Below, piece after piece: positions 38,746-47,788 of a stretch of DNA of 64,000 nucleotides. The stretch is from Flavobacteriales bacterium (lineage in GTDB: Bacteria; Bacteroidota; Bacteroidia; Flavobacteriales_F; PHOS-HE28). The stretch's first letter is position 1. Each line of letters begins with the position of its first letter. The stretch covers positions 1-64,000 of the forward strand of contig JADJDP010000003.1 of assembly GCA_016702645.1 (NCBI GenBank). Reading direction: 5' to 3'. The notes beneath the pieces are model-generated. The model did not search any database and was not told where the DNA came from. It saw only the letters and a program-made list of their open reading frames with translations. A program made the position numbers and the translations under genes.

Positions 38746-39815
38746 AACGCCTGCTATTCCTGTCCCTCGCGGGCACCACGCTCACGGTCGCGGCGCAAGA
38801 GCTTGATAGTGCGATCACCCTCAGTGCCTATGCCGAGGTGTACTACAGCTTTGACATGGCGCAACCCGATAACCACCTGCGTCCGGGCTTCTTCTACAGC
38901 TACAACCGCCACAATGAGGTGAACTTGAACATTGCTATGATCAAGCTGGCCCATGCGACGAACAGCGTGCGCGGCAACATGGCGCTCATGGCTGGTACCT
39001 ACTCGCAGTACAATTTGGCGGCAGAGCCGGAATTGCTGCGCAGCGTGTTCGAAGCGAACGTCGGTGTGAAGCTCAGCAAGACCAAGGAGCTTTGGATCGA
39101 TGCGGGTATCATGCCCAGCCACATCGGTTTCGAGAGCGCCATCGGCAAGGATTGCTGGAACCTTACGCGCAGCATGCTTGCCGATAACACACCGTACTAT
39201 GAAGCCGGTGCACGGTTAAGCTACAACAGTCCCAGTGGCAAGTGGTATGCGAGCGGCCTGCTCTTGAACGGCTGGCAACGGATCACAAGGGTCGACGGGA
39301 ACAACACACCGGCGTTCGGAACGCAACTCACCTTTAAGCCGACTGGCAGCACTATCCTGAACTGGAGCACCTTCATGGGCAGCGACAAACCTGATACGGT
39401 GAGCCAGTTGCGGATCTTCAACAACCTGTACGCGCAACTACAGCTTACCGAGCGCTTCGGCTTCATCCTAGGCTGCGACATCGGCATGGAGGAAGCAGCC
39501 AGCGGCGACAGTACGAACATGTTCATCACACCGATCGCGATCCCGCGCTTCAAGATCAACGACAGGACGTTCGTGGCCGCCCGTTGGGAATTATACCAGG
39601 ACGAGAACGGCGTGATCATCGCAACCGGTTCCCCGAACGGCTTCAACACAATGGGCTATTCGCTCAACTTCGATCGCTGGATCGCTCCGAACCTGCTGTG
39701 GCGTGTGGAAGCCCGCATGCTCCAGAGCGAGGACAAGATCTTCGCAGACGCCGACGGCGAAGCCACGGGGACCAATACCTTCTTCACCACCAGCATCGCC
39801 ATCACACTACCGTGA
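38742..39815 (+). CDS. Outer-membrane porin-like protein
   Basis: 357 residues: signal peptide (MKRLLFLSLAGTTLTVAAQ), then a barrel with regular beta strands (AYAEVYYSFDMAQPDNHLRP, GIMPSHIGFESAIGKDCWNL, NLYAQLQLTERFGFILGCDI) ending FFTTSIAITLP. It resembles the OmpL/beta-barrel porin-2 proteins that accompany K+ ATPase (kdp) operons in Bacteroidota. Here it follows kup, suggesting that it lets K+ or another ion through the outer membrane; that is inference. Confidence 0.82.
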   Translation: MKRLLFLSLAGTTLTVAAQELDSAITLSAYAEVYYSFDMAQPDNHLRPGFFYSYNRHNEVNLNIAMIKLAHATNSVRGNMALMAGTYSQYNLAAEPELLRSVFEANVGVKLSKTKELWIDAGIMPSHIGFESAIGKDCWNLTRSMLADNTPYYEAGARLSYNSPSGKWYASGLLLNGWQRITRVDGNNTPAFGTQLTFKPTGSTILNWSTFMGSDKPDTVSQLRIFNNLYAQLQLTERFGFILGCDIGMEEAASGDSTNMFITPIAIPRFKINDRTFVAARWELYQDENGVIIATGSPNGFNTMGYSLNFDRWIAPNLLWRVEARMLQSEDKIFADADGEATGTNTFFTTSIAITLP

Positions 39816-39908
39816 CCGTCTCGGATGGCCTCGAACCCCTGTTTTGGACGTCTTCCCAGCATGGGGACCGAAGATCGATCGGCCAACGCTCCTGCTGGTA
39901 GGTTCTCC

Positions 39909-40796
39909 CTACTTCGCCCCGCTCCTCAGGTCCAGCCCCCAGTTCAACTTGGTGCGGAGTGTGCGCAGGAAGTCGTGGCCTTCGAGTTGCACCATCTTCA
40001 CCGCAAAAGGGGCTCGGCGTATGGTAACGGTGCTTTGGCCACCGATGGAGATGCTTCGCGCATCGAGGTTGAGCAGGCAGAGGTCCGAGCGGGCTTCCAG
40101 CTTCAACCGAATGGTGTAGTGGTCGGGTACCACGAAGGGCCGCACGTTCAGGTTGTGCGGGGAGATGGGATTGATGACGAGCGCATCGCTGGTAGGGTAT
40201 AGGATGGGACCGCCACAACTGAGCGAGTACGCCGTGGAGCCGGTTGGTGTGGCGATGATCAAGCCATCGGCCCAGTAAGTGTTCAGGTAGTCGTTGCCGA
40301 GGTGAACGTGAACACTGATCATGCTCGCGCTGTCGCGTTTGTGGATGCTCACTTCGTTGAGGGCGAAGTTGTTCGCTCCCAGTTCCGGCTGGTCCAGGAC
40401 TTCCACCAAGGAGCGGTCCTGCAACGCGTAACGACCATCCTTCAGCGCGGCGAGCGCAGGTTCCACCTCCTCCAAGCGCACGTTGCTGAGAAAGCCCAGT
40501 CGGCCAAGGTTGATACCGAGCACTGGGATGCCAGCGCGGCCCACGAGCGCCACCGTATCCAGCAGGGTGCCATCACCTCCCAGGCCGATGCACAGGTCGA
40601 GGTCCAACTTGGCGTGGTCCACTTCGGGGAGCACGGCATCGGCGATTGTCTCACCGCAGGCGGCCAGCCAACCAGCCAGCTCAGGAGTGAGTTGCGGCTC
40701 CAATCCGGCGGCGCGCATCTGGCCCAGCACACGCCCGACCACGGGAGCCATGCCGCTCTCCATTCCCCGTCCGTTCACCGCTGTGCGCATGCTCAA
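39909..40796 (-). CDS. nadK: NAD kinase
   Basis: Phosphorylates NAD+ to NADP+. 295 residues from 40796, or 293 from the second ATG (MRTAVNGRGMESGMAPVV), which better matches the family N-terminus. GLGGDGTLLDTV (GGDG motif), GINLGRLGFLSNV, NEVSIHKRDSASMI, and TPTGSTAYSLSCGGPIL (nucleotide site). Ends at LDLRSGAK. A perfect palindromic repeat lies just upstream. Confidence 0.96.
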   Translation of the reverse strand: MSMRTAVNGRGMESGMAPVVGRVLGQMRAAGLEPQLTPELAGWLAACGETIADAVLPEVDHAKLDLDLCIGLGGDGTLLDTVALVGRAGIPVLGINLGRLGFLSNVRLEEVEPALAALKDGRYALQDRSLVEVLDQPELGANNFALNEVSIHKRDSASMISVHVHLGNDYLNTYWADGLIIATPTGSTAYSLSCGGPILYPTSDALVINPISPHNLNVRPFVVPDHYTIRLKLEARSDLCLLNLDARSISIGGQSTVTIRRAPFAVKMVQLEGHDFLRTLRTKLNWGLDLRSGAK

Positions 40797-40820
40797 AGAT
40801 CGTTCACGAAAGGGATAGGA

Positions 40821-40913
40821 GCCGCAAAGGCGCAGAGACGCGAAGGGATCGCATCGGCCTATGGCAGTGCGGGATGACCTGGGACCCTCTTTGCGTCTCT
40901 GCGCCTTTGCGGC
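40821..40913. repeat. Perfect 21-bp inverted repeat GCCGCAAAGGCGCAGAGACGC, 51-bp loop
   Basis: Arms 40821-40841 and 40893-40913 are exact reverse complements. The element fills the 126-bp gap between nadK and the TamA-like gene. Sequences of this sort (GCAAAGGCGCAGAGACGC) look like a dispersed palindromic repeat family. Confidence 0.85.
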
Positions 40914-40922
40914 AGGTCCTTC

Positions 40923-42329
40923 CTAGAACGGTTGTGTGAAATGCAGGAAGAAGCCATGCTCGCCCAAGGCGTTCAAGGTGTACTCGCCGCGAACAACTTG
41001 ATCGTAGCTGGTCACGAGGTCCAATCCCACTCCGTAGCCGCTCATCCATTCGTTGGCGAGGAAGTTCTGTTCCGCGTAGCGGCTGTCCCAAACGCGCCCC
41101 GCATCGGCGAAGACATCCAGGTAGAGGGCGAAGTAGAGGGTGCGAAAGGCCTCCAAGGGCATGGCCTCCACGCGTTGCGTGCGGGGCTTGAACAGTTGCA
41201 GCACCACGTTGCCTTTGCCCAGCACGAAGCTCTCTCCATCCACCACGTAGTATTCGTATCCGCGTACGAAATTGGAATAGCCCAATCCTTCCTGCACGTA
41301 GTAGGACGGTGTTCCCCAAGTGTGCTTGCCCCGCATGCTGAGGGCGAGGCTCAGCCGGTCGTGGACCTTCCACCATTTCCGCAAAGAGGTGCTCGCTGTG
41401 GTGATGTCCGGCGCGTTCTTTCCCAGCAGGCCAAGTCCGAGTTGGTCGATGCGCACTTCGGCGTAGTGGCCATCGCGTGGATAGATCCGCAGATCGCGGC
41501 GGTCCCAGATCAACGAATAACCGAAGGAGATGAAGCGTGTCTCATCGGCGTTCGGTCCATCGAAATAGTCGAGCGCCTGCGTGGTGACGGTGTCTCCCAC
41601 TTGCGCTTGTATGAACCCGAAGCGCCAGAAATGCCGCACGTCGTGGCTTCGGCGCAGGCTCAACTCGATGTCCGCTTTTTGTTCATGGCGGTTGGGTCCT
41701 TCGTCGTTGTCCACCAGGATCCGCTTGTTGTTGATGGTGCCCGCAGTGACCTCGGCCTGTTCAACGTAGCTGCCGCCGATGCTCAGGCCCCACCGCTGCT
41801 GGCGATCGATGAAGGGGATGCGGTAGCGCAGGCCGAACTGCCGCGTGTAGCCGAACTGCGCCTTCAGGTAAACCGTCTCGTTACGTCCACGGAAGTTGTA
41901 CTTGTACAGGTACATGCCATAGTTGACCCGGTCGAGATCCTTGGTGAGCCACCAGGTATTGAAGTTGGGATCGGCGAACTGGAAGATGGGTGCGGGCCAG
42001 ATCGTCCAGCGTTCGTTCACCGTCACTTCGATCATCACATGACGACCGTCCAGGTAGAGCGGAAGCACGGTCACCGTGTTGAAGAGGCTCAAGTTCATCA
42101 GGTTCTGCCTGCTGCGCTCGAGCTTGTCGTAGATCGCTGCGGCGTCCACCGTATCACCTTCTTGCACGAGCAGCTCACGCAGGATGATGCGGTCCTTGGT
42201 GATCTTGCTTCCGGTGATCGTTACGCCCATCACCTGCAATGGCTGCACGGTTGCGGCTGTATCCTGCGCCACGACCGTTGCGCAGGGAGCGATCAGCAAA
42301 GCGAGAAACGAAAGGCGGGCAAGGGACAT
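40923..42329 (-). CDS. BamA/TamA-like outer-membrane protein (POTRA plus Omp85 barrel)
   Basis: 468 residues: signal peptide (MSLARLSFLALLIAPCATVVAQ), one clear POTRA domain (about 33-105, VMGVTITGSKITKDRIILRE), then a barrel with WDRRDLRIYPRDGHYAEVRI and the Omp85 end (FFLHFTQPF, terminal Phe). It is shorter than BamA, which is encoded at 30273-32810, and probably acts as a specialised insertase or lipid-linked transporter. Bacteroidota often carry such a gene near nadK and a CBS-domain gene. Confidence 0.88.
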   Translation of the reverse strand: MSLARLSFLALLIAPCATVVAQDTAATVQPLQVMGVTITGSKITKDRIILRELLVQEGDTVDAAAIYDKLERSRQNLMNLSLFNTVTVLPLYLDGRHVMIEVTVNERWTIWPAPIFQFADPNFNTWWLTKDLDRVNYGMYLYKYNFRGRNETVYLKAQFGYTRQFGLRYRIPFIDRQQRWGLSIGGSYVEQAEVTAGTINNKRILVDNDEGPNRHEQKADIELSLRRSHDVRHFWRFGFIQAQVGDTVTTQALDYFDGPNADETRFISFGYSLIWDRRDLRIYPRDGHYAEVRIDQLGLGLLGKNAPDITTASTSLRKWWKVHDRLSLALSMRGKHTWGTPSYYVQEGLGYSNFVRGYEYYVVDGESFVLGKGNVVLQLFKPRTQRVEAMPLEAFRTLYFALYLDVFADAGRVWDSRYAEQNFLANEWMSGYGVGLDLVTSYDQVVRGEYTLNALGEHGFFLHFTQPF

Positions 42330-42338
42330 GCCCCGGAT

Positions 42339-43001
42339 TCAGAGGTTGATGAATCGCATCAGCTCTTCGTAGCGCCCGCGCAGATCCTCGTGCAATTTGG
42401 AACCCTGGAAGGTGCTCTTCACGAAATACTCGTAGCGCTCGAAACTGCGCAGCACATCACTGATGTCCTCGCGGTTGATCTTCAAGGTCACCTCCACGCG
42501 GGAGGTGTCCGGCAGGACGTGCGTGTACACGCTCAACACCTTCGCATCGTTCGCCTCCACCAGCCGCGCTACTTCGTGCAGGCTGTAGTCGATCTGGTTC
42601 ATTTCCAGCACCACGATGCTGCCCGGTTCGTGGATGTTGGTCACTTGTGCCAAGCGCTTCAACGCTTGGTGCTCCGTAATGCAGCCGACGTAGCGTCCCA
42701 TGTCATCCAGCACCGGCACCACGGTGAGCCCGCGCTCGCTGAAGAGCTTCATTGCCTCATAGATGTGCTGACCCGCGCGCACGAAGGGGATCTCCACCTG
42801 TTCCATGCTGCTGCTCACCGTCGCGCGCGCATCATTGCGGTCCACCAGGGCCTGGGCCTTCACCAGTCCCACGAGCCGGCCGTTGTCCACCACGGGCAGG
42901 TGGCTCACCTTGAATTCTTCCATCCAATCCAGCGCGCGGCCCACATCGTCCAAGGGACGAAGTGGCGGAACATCGGGCGCTATGAGGTCTATCGCGTGCA
43001 T
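42339..43001 (-). CDS. CBS-domain protein
   Basis: 220 residues. Two CBS motifs in residues about 1-125 (LDWMEEFKVSHLPVVDNGRL and FSERGLTVVPVLDDMGRYVG) that would bind adenosyl ligands, then an ACT-like C-terminal part (about 130-205, SIVVLEMNQIDYSLHEVARL). It is cytoplasmic with no membrane segment. Divergent from pdxJ and upstream of the TamA-like gene, an arrangement common in Bacteroidota. Ligand and target unknown. Confidence 0.88.
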   Translation of the reverse strand: MHAIDLIAPDVPPLRPLDDVGRALDWMEEFKVSHLPVVDNGRLVGLVKAQALVDRNDARATVSSSMEQVEIPFVRAGQHIYEAMKLFSERGLTVVPVLDDMGRYVGCITEHQALKRLAQVTNIHEPGSIVVLEMNQIDYSLHEVARLVEANDAKVLSVYTHVLPDTSRVEVTLKINREDISDVLRSFERYEYFVKSTFQGSKLHEDLRGRYEELMRFINL

Positions 43002-43031
43002 CTGTTGCGGGAGGACGCTGGTGGTCGCTGC

Positions 43032-43039
43032 TACTTTTG
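43032..43039 (+). promoter_or_regulatory. Bacteroidota -7 box TACTTTTG of pdxJ
   Basis: Exact TAnnTTTG match 39 nt before the GTG at 43079, in the short divergent gap with the CBS gene. Confidence 0.5.
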
Positions 43040-43078
43040 TGCGCCTCCACGAACGGGGTCAAAGTAAAGGAACCACGG

Positions 43079-43792
43079 GTGACGCGCCTTAGTGTGAACA
43101 TCAACAAGCTCGCCACGCTTCGGAACGCGCGTGGGGCCAACAATCCGGATGTGGTGCGTTGGGCCGTGGACATTGAACGTTTCGGGGCACAAGGGATCAC
43201 CGTGCACCCGAGGCCGGATGAACGCCACATCCGCCGCAGGGATGTGCGTGCGTTGAAGACAGCGGTGACCACCGAGTTCAACATCGAGGGTTATCCCAGC
43301 GACGACTTCATTGCATTGGTTTTGGAAGTACGACCGGACCAGGTCACCCTCGTTCCCGATCCGCCCGGTGTGCTTACCAGCGATGCGGGTTGGGACGCGC
43401 GTGAACAGAAGACCTTCCTCGAACAGGTGTGCCAACAGTTCAAGGCGGAAGGCATCCGCACCTCGCTTTTCATGGGTACGGATGTGGAATTGATCGGCCA
43501 TGCGGCAGACACCGGCACGGACCGGATCGAACTCTACACCGAACCGTACGCGGCCAATTATCGTGTGGACAGGGATGCTGCGGTCGCCCCCTTCACCGTG
43601 GCCGCGCAACGCGCCGGTGAACTCGGGCTTGGCTTGAACGCGGGGCATGATCTCGATCGCCATAACCTGGCCTTCTTCAAGAACAACGTGCCCGGCTTGC
43701 TTGAAGTGTCCATCGGACATGCGCTCATCTGCGATGCGCTCACCTTTGGTATGGAGAACACGGTGCAACTCTATCTCCGCGAGCTGCGATGA
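43079..43792 (+). CDS. pdxJ: Pyridoxine 5'-phosphate synthase
   Basis: Condenses 1-deoxyxylulose 5-phosphate and 3-amino-2-oxopropyl phosphate to pyridoxine 5'-phosphate. 237 residues from GTG 43079 (VTRLSVNINKLATLRNARG), preceded by AAAGGA; the frame is open to a TTG at 43037 but the family begins at LSVNINK. HPRPDERHIRRRDVRAL, the catalytic Glu in FNIEGYPS, and GLGLNAGHDLDRHNL are present. It is coupled to the next gene by an ATGA overlap. Confidence 0.95.
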   Translation: MTRLSVNINKLATLRNARGANNPDVVRWAVDIERFGAQGITVHPRPDERHIRRRDVRALKTAVTTEFNIEGYPSDDFIALVLEVRPDQVTLVPDPPGVLTSDAGWDAREQKTFLEQVCQQFKAEGIRTSLFMGTDVELIGHAADTGTDRIELYTEPYAANYRVDRDAAVAPFTVAAQRAGELGLGLNAGHDLDRHNLAFFKNNVPGLLEVSIGHALICDALTFGMENTVQLYLRELR

Positions 43793-44586
43793 GCGTTGTT
43801 GAGCTGCACTACCGCCGTATGGGCAAGGAGGGCGCGACGCCCATTGTGATCCTTCATGGGCTCTTCGGATCCTCTGATAACTTGGGTAGCATCGCGCGGG
43901 AGTTGGCCGAACCAACGGATCAGGGTGTACCCGCGTTCGACGTGTACCTCGTCGACCTGCGTGATCATGGCCGGTCGCCGCACAGCGAGGCAACGTCCTA
44001 TCCGCTCATGGCGGCGGATGTGCATGCGCTCATGGAGAAGCTGGGATTGAAGGATATCGTGCTCGTGGGCCACAGCATGGGCGGCAAAACGGCGATGCTC
44101 TTCGCGCAACGTTGGCCGGAACTGCTGAAGGGGCTTGTCGTGATCGACATCAGCCCGAAAGAGCACGCGAACAACCAGGACTACATCGTTCAAGCGTTGC
44201 GCACGGCCGACCTTTCGCCCGGTCGTACCCGAAAGGAAGTGGAGGCGCGGCTCGCCCAGCAGGTGAAGGAACCCGGAGTGGTCCAGTTCCTGCTCAAGAG
44301 CCTCCATTGGAAGAGCGAGGACCAACTCGCCTGGCGCATGAACGTGGATCTTCTCGATCGTGACATGGACAAGATCCTCGGACCCATCGGTCCGGAGACG
44401 GTGCGGGTTCGCACGCTCTTCATACGCGGTGGGCAAAGCGACTACATCCTGCGCGAGGACCTGCCCGCCATCAAGGAGCAGTTCCCCAATAGCCGCGTGG
44501 AGACCATCTCCTACGCCGGACATTGGGTGCATGCGCAAGCGCCGGATGAAGTGGTGGCATTGATCCGCAACGCAGCCACCGCATGA
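43789..44586 (+). CDS. Alpha/beta fold hydrolase
   Basis: 265 residues. ILHGLFGSSDNL (oxyanion region), nucleophile elbow GHSMGGKTAM (Ser about 104), Asp in FIRGGQSDYI and catalytic His in YAGHWVHAQAP. It resembles YbfF-type esterases acting on acyl-CoA or small esters; the substrate is unknown. ATGA overlaps at both ends tie it to pdxJ and the next gene. Confidence 0.92.
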   Translation: MSVVELHYRRMGKEGATPIVILHGLFGSSDNLGSIARELAEPTDQGVPAFDVYLVDLRDHGRSPHSEATSYPLMAADVHALMEKLGLKDIVLVGHSMGGKTAMLFAQRWPELLKGLVVIDISPKEHANNQDYIVQALRTADLSPGRTRKEVEARLAQQVKEPGVVQFLLKSLHWKSEDQLAWRMNVDLLDRDMDKILGPIGPETVRVRTLFIRGGQSDYILREDLPAIKEQFPNSRVETISYAGHWVHAQAPDEVVALIRNAATA

Positions 44587-45212
44587 GAACAGTGCTCGTC
44601 CTCGTGCTCGCGATCACCGCAGTGTGCGCGTCAGCGCAGGTGGATACCATGTGGGTGCCTTATCGCGGCGGCATGGACCTGCGCGAAGGGGTCTATCGCG
44701 ACTTCCTGTCGTTCCGCATGAACACGCCATCGATCCCGCAAGCGCAGTTGCGCGATGACCAAGGACTTCCGGTGCGCGATATCCGCCAGGTGTTGAGCAA
44801 ACTCCACTACCAACCCGACAGCGGGGGTGTGCAGTCCTTGCGCATGGAGCGGATCTGGGGTTTCTGCCAGAACGATGTGGTGTACGTGCAGGCTGGCAAT
44901 GGATTCTACCGGATCGGACTCATGGGCAGCTTGGCGCACATGGTCTACGAGGTCAACTACCGCGATTGGGACCCGTATCTCTATGGTTACGGGACGGTTA
45001 CGCGAACGGTGCTCATGCAGCAGCTCATCAATATGGACAACGGCGCCGTGCTGCCCTTCAATGCTTCGGGCATGCACATGGGCATGGAGCTGGATCCCAC
45101 GTTGCAGGAGGAATTCGCGAACATCCCGAAGAAGCAGCGGAACAAGGACGAGGCGCTTTTCCGGTTCCTGCGCTTGTACAATGAGCGACATCCGCTGCTG
45201 CTGCCGCAGTGA
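44583..45212 (+). CDS. Secreted hypothetical protein
   Basis: 209 residues with a signal peptide (MRTVLVLVLAITAVCASAQ). The mature part (DTMWVPYRGGMDLREGVYRD, VVYVQAGNGFYRIGLMGSLA, ending LRLYNERHPLLLP) looks like an all-beta or alpha/beta periplasmic protein. Homologues without function are common in Bacteroidota. Start overlaps the hydrolase stop (ATGA), so it is third in the pdxJ transcript. Confidence 0.75.
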   Translation: MRTVLVLVLAITAVCASAQVDTMWVPYRGGMDLREGVYRDFLSFRMNTPSIPQAQLRDDQGLPVRDIRQVLSKLHYQPDSGGVQSLRMERIWGFCQNDVVYVQAGNGFYRIGLMGSLAHMVYEVNYRDWDPYLYGYGTVTRTVLMQQLINMDNGAVLPFNASGMHMGMELDPTLQEEFANIPKKQRNKDEALFRFLRLYNERHPLLLPQ

Positions 45213-45279
45213 GGAAGCGGAGCTGTTGCGGCTCGATCGTATGCATCCTTGGCACGAACTTCGACCGCGCCGCACCATC

Positions 45280-45287
45280 TACTTTCG
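45280..45287 (+). promoter_or_regulatory. Putative -7 box TACTTTCG
   Basis: TACTTTCG 21 nt before the ATG at 45309. Confidence 0.4.
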
Positions 45288-45308
45288 CCACCCCTAGCTC
45301 CAAGCCCC

Positions 45309-46349
45309 ATGATGTGTTCCTCCCGTATCCTCCTTTTCGCTGCGCTTGTGCCCTTGATGGCGTGTGGTCAGGCCAAACAGGAGTACGTTCCCGCGCTGGT
45401 GGGCTTCTACAACGTGGAGAACCTCTACGACACCTTGGACCAAGCCGATGTGGACGATGCGGAGTTCCTCCCCGGTAGCGCCAAACAATGGGGTAGCGTG
45501 CGCTACTGGCACAAGCTCGACAAGATGGCCGGCGTCATCGCCAGCTTGGGCAAGGACCTGCATCCGCAAGGACTCGCGATCCTCGGTCTCGGTGAAGTGG
45601 AGAACCGTACGGTGGTGGAGGACCTCGCAGCGCGGGAGCCCTTGAAAGCGCGTGGCTACAAGGTGATGCACGTGGATGGACCCGACCGCCGTGGTGTGGA
45701 TGTGGCGCTGATGTACAACCCTTCGCTGTACAAGGTGTATGCGCACAAGAGCTATCGCCTGCACATGGCCGATACCGCCTTCCGCACGCGGGACCAGTTG
45801 CTCGTGAGCGGTGTGCTCGACGGCGATACCACCCACGTGATCGTTGCGCACTGGCCTTCGCGTCGCGGTGGTGAGAAGCGTAGCGAACCCAACCGCAAGG
45901 CCGCAGCGGAACTCGGTCGCCACATCATCGACTCGTTGCTGGCGATCAACCCGAACGCGCGCGTGATGTACATGGGCGACCTCAACGACGACCCAGTGAA
46001 CGTGAGCCTGACCCGCTTTCTCCGCGCAACGGGCGAGAAGGCCGAAGCAGTGGACGGCACGCTCTACAACCCCATGTACGAACCCTACCAGCGAGGTATC
46101 GGAACCTTGGCTTGGCGCGACTCATGGAACCTGTTCGACCAGATCGTGATCACACCCTCGCTGGTGACCGGTGCTGGCGGCCAATACCACTACTACGGCG
46201 TGCGCATCTTCAACGAACCATACTTGCGGCAGGAGGAAGGCAACTTCGCGGGCTATCCTTCACGCACCTTCGTTGGCGACATCTATCAGGATGGTTACAG
46301 CGATCACTTCCCGGTGTTCCTGATACTGGTGAAGGAGGTGAAGAAGTAG
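45309..46349 (+). CDS. Endonuclease/exonuclease/phosphatase family lipoprotein
   Basis: 346 residues from ATG 45309. Lipobox LMAC at residues 16-19 indicates an exported lipoprotein. EEP catalytic landmarks: FYNVENLYDT (Asn), LGEVENRTVV (metal Glu), HVIVAHWPSRRGGEKRSEPN, GDLNDDPVNVSL (Asp/Asn) and the final YSDHFPVFL (catalytic His). Hydrolyses phosphodiesters, either nucleic acids or lipid/sugar phosphates, at the cell surface or periplasm. It converges with an operon of a TonB receptor and DUF5689 lipoprotein, with which it may share substrates. Confidence 0.92.
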   Translation: MMCSSRILLFAALVPLMACGQAKQEYVPALVGFYNVENLYDTLDQADVDDAEFLPGSAKQWGSVRYWHKLDKMAGVIASLGKDLHPQGLAILGLGEVENRTVVEDLAAREPLKARGYKVMHVDGPDRRGVDVALMYNPSLYKVYAHKSYRLHMADTAFRTRDQLLVSGVLDGDTTHVIVAHWPSRRGGEKRSEPNRKAAAELGRHIIDSLLAINPNARVMYMGDLNDDPVNVSLTRFLRATGEKAEAVDGTLYNPMYEPYQRGIGTLAWRDSWNLFDQIVITPSLVTGAGGQYHYYGVRIFNEPYLRQEEGNFAGYPSRTFVGDIYQDGYSDHFPVFLILVKEVKK

Positions 46350-46372
46350 TGTACTACAAGCAGCGAAAGCAG

Positions 46373-46407
46373 AACGCCCCGCCTTGGTCTCACCAAAGCG
46401 GGGCGTT
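46373..46407. terminator. Bidirectional terminator between convergent genes
   Basis: AACGCCCCGC-C-TTGGT-CTC-ACCAA-A-GCGGGGCGTT: a 10-bp GC-rich stem plus 5 inner pairs. It lies 23 nt after the nuclease stop and 20 nt beyond the stop of the opposing T9SS gene, so it can serve both. Confidence 0.85.
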
Positions 46408-46426
46408 CCGTTGATGAGTTCTATTC

Positions 46427-47758
46427 TCAGTGCTGCACCAGCACTCGTGCCTGGCGCACACCTTCCGCAGAGCGGATCGTGAGCGTGTAAAGTCCGTTCA
46501 TGAGTTCGCCAACATTGAGGGTGTTGCTCGTTAGCACATCGCTCATCACCGTGCGGCCGGTAGCGTCAACGATCGTGTACTCCATGCGCTGGCCGTTGTT
46601 GCCGAGGTTCATGCGGATCACATCGTTCGCTGGGTTCGGGTATAAGCCGAGCGGAGCAAGGTTGGCTTCGGCCAAACCGCTGCCGAACGCGATGTCGGCG
46701 AGGAAACGCGGCTCCAGCTTGCGCTCGTTGAAGCTGTAGTTCATTACGCCGGTGATCGTGTAGTAGGTGCCAACGGTGGGTACGTAAACATAGCAGAGGT
46801 CATTGATCTTGATCTGTCCTTGCGTAGTGCTTACTCCGAACCATTCGTTGAACTGGTCGGGCGCTGCACTGCAACCGATGTCCGGCACTTGCACCAGCAT
46901 ACCTTCCCATTGCTCTTCGCTCGCTTGGTTCGGGTTGAGCACCTCCGCTGCGGGTACCGTGTTGCCCGAGTTCACCAAAGTGAACGAGGTCACGTTCAGG
47001 CGGGTATAGGTGAAGCTCTCTTCCACGGAAGCGGTCACGATCACGCTGTCGCCAAGCTGCACCGTGTTCATTGCATCGTTCACGTAGATGCCGTTCCACG
47101 GACCGGTACCGTTCTGGATGAAGTAGGAATTCGCACCAATGGTGTCAACAGCCGTAACGATACCGCCGGTGTTCACGATCTGACCGGCGAGAGGCGAGTT
47201 CCCGCTCGCATCAACGGTGTACTGGATCTCGTAGATGCTCGCATCAACAGGTGCTCCGCCGCCCACGATGTTCACATCATCCACCACCAAATGCTCGGCA
47301 CCGCCGGTGCTTTGCACGCTCAGGATGAACTCGGCCGAGTTGTAGTCCATGGCTGCGGCGATCTGCTGGGTCACCTCGGTCCAGGTGTTCCCTGTGCTGT
47401 TGTAGTATGCGTTGTAAGTGGCGTAGCCGCTACCGGTCGGGCGGTTGTCGAACAGGCCCGTACGGATGTTGCCCTGCCCGCGCACCCAGAAGCTGATGGT
47501 GTAGATGGTGCCGGTGGTAACGGTAACGGGCTGCGTGGTGAAGCGCTTGTGGCTCGTGGTGCTGTTCTGCAGGCGCACCGCGTAGGTGCCACCATGCACA
47601 TCGGTGCTCACTTGGATCACGCTATCGGCGCTGATGGTGGTCTTGGTGCCCATCCAATCGGAGGGAACGGTGTCGGGCCAGTTCTCGAAACCGCTGGTGA
47701 ACTGGGCGCTCGCGGCGGTTGCTGCGAGAAGGACGAAGGAGAGTAGAACTTTTCTCAT
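46427..47758 (-). CDS. T9SS type A sorting domain protein with carbohydrate-binding-like and DUF5689-like parts
   Basis: 443 residues: signal peptide (MRKVLLSFVLLAATAASAQ), a jelly-roll, carbohydrate-binding-like domain (about 20-165, TSGFENWPDTVPSDWMGTKT to HLVVDDVNIVG), an OB-like nuclease-accessory domain (about 175-345, IYEIQYTVDASGNSPLAGQI then SYFIQNGTGPWNGIYV) and a type A C-terminal domain (LGLYPNPANDVIRM to VRQARVLVQH). The second domain is of the kind found in extracellular nucleases. Probably displayed on the surface through SprA. Last gene of the TonB-DUF5689 run. Confidence 0.85.
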   Translation of the reverse strand: MRKVLLSFVLLAATAASAQFTSGFENWPDTVPSDWMGTKTTISADSVIQVSTDVHGGTYAVRLQNSTTSHKRFTTQPVTVTTGTIYTISFWVRGQGNIRTGLFDNRPTGSGYATYNAYYNSTGNTWTEVTQQIAAAMDYNSAEFILSVQSTGGAEHLVVDDVNIVGGGAPVDASIYEIQYTVDASGNSPLAGQIVNTGGIVTAVDTIGANSYFIQNGTGPWNGIYVNDAMNTVQLGDSVIVTASVEESFTYTRLNVTSFTLVNSGNTVPAAEVLNPNQASEEQWEGMLVQVPDIGCSAAPDQFNEWFGVSTTQGQIKINDLCYVYVPTVGTYYTITGVMNYSFNERKLEPRFLADIAFGSGLAEANLAPLGLYPNPANDVIRMNLGNNGQRMEYTIVDATGRTVMSDVLTSNTLNVGELMNGLYTLTIRSAEGVRQARVLVQH

Positions 47759-47788
47759 GGTACGTGGGTGTCGAAAGGATAAGTCGTG

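Noticed and set aside
40932..43067. 711-codon open frame on the plus strand
   Set aside because: Antisense to the TamA-like and CBS genes; no recognisable domains and shadow-like composition.
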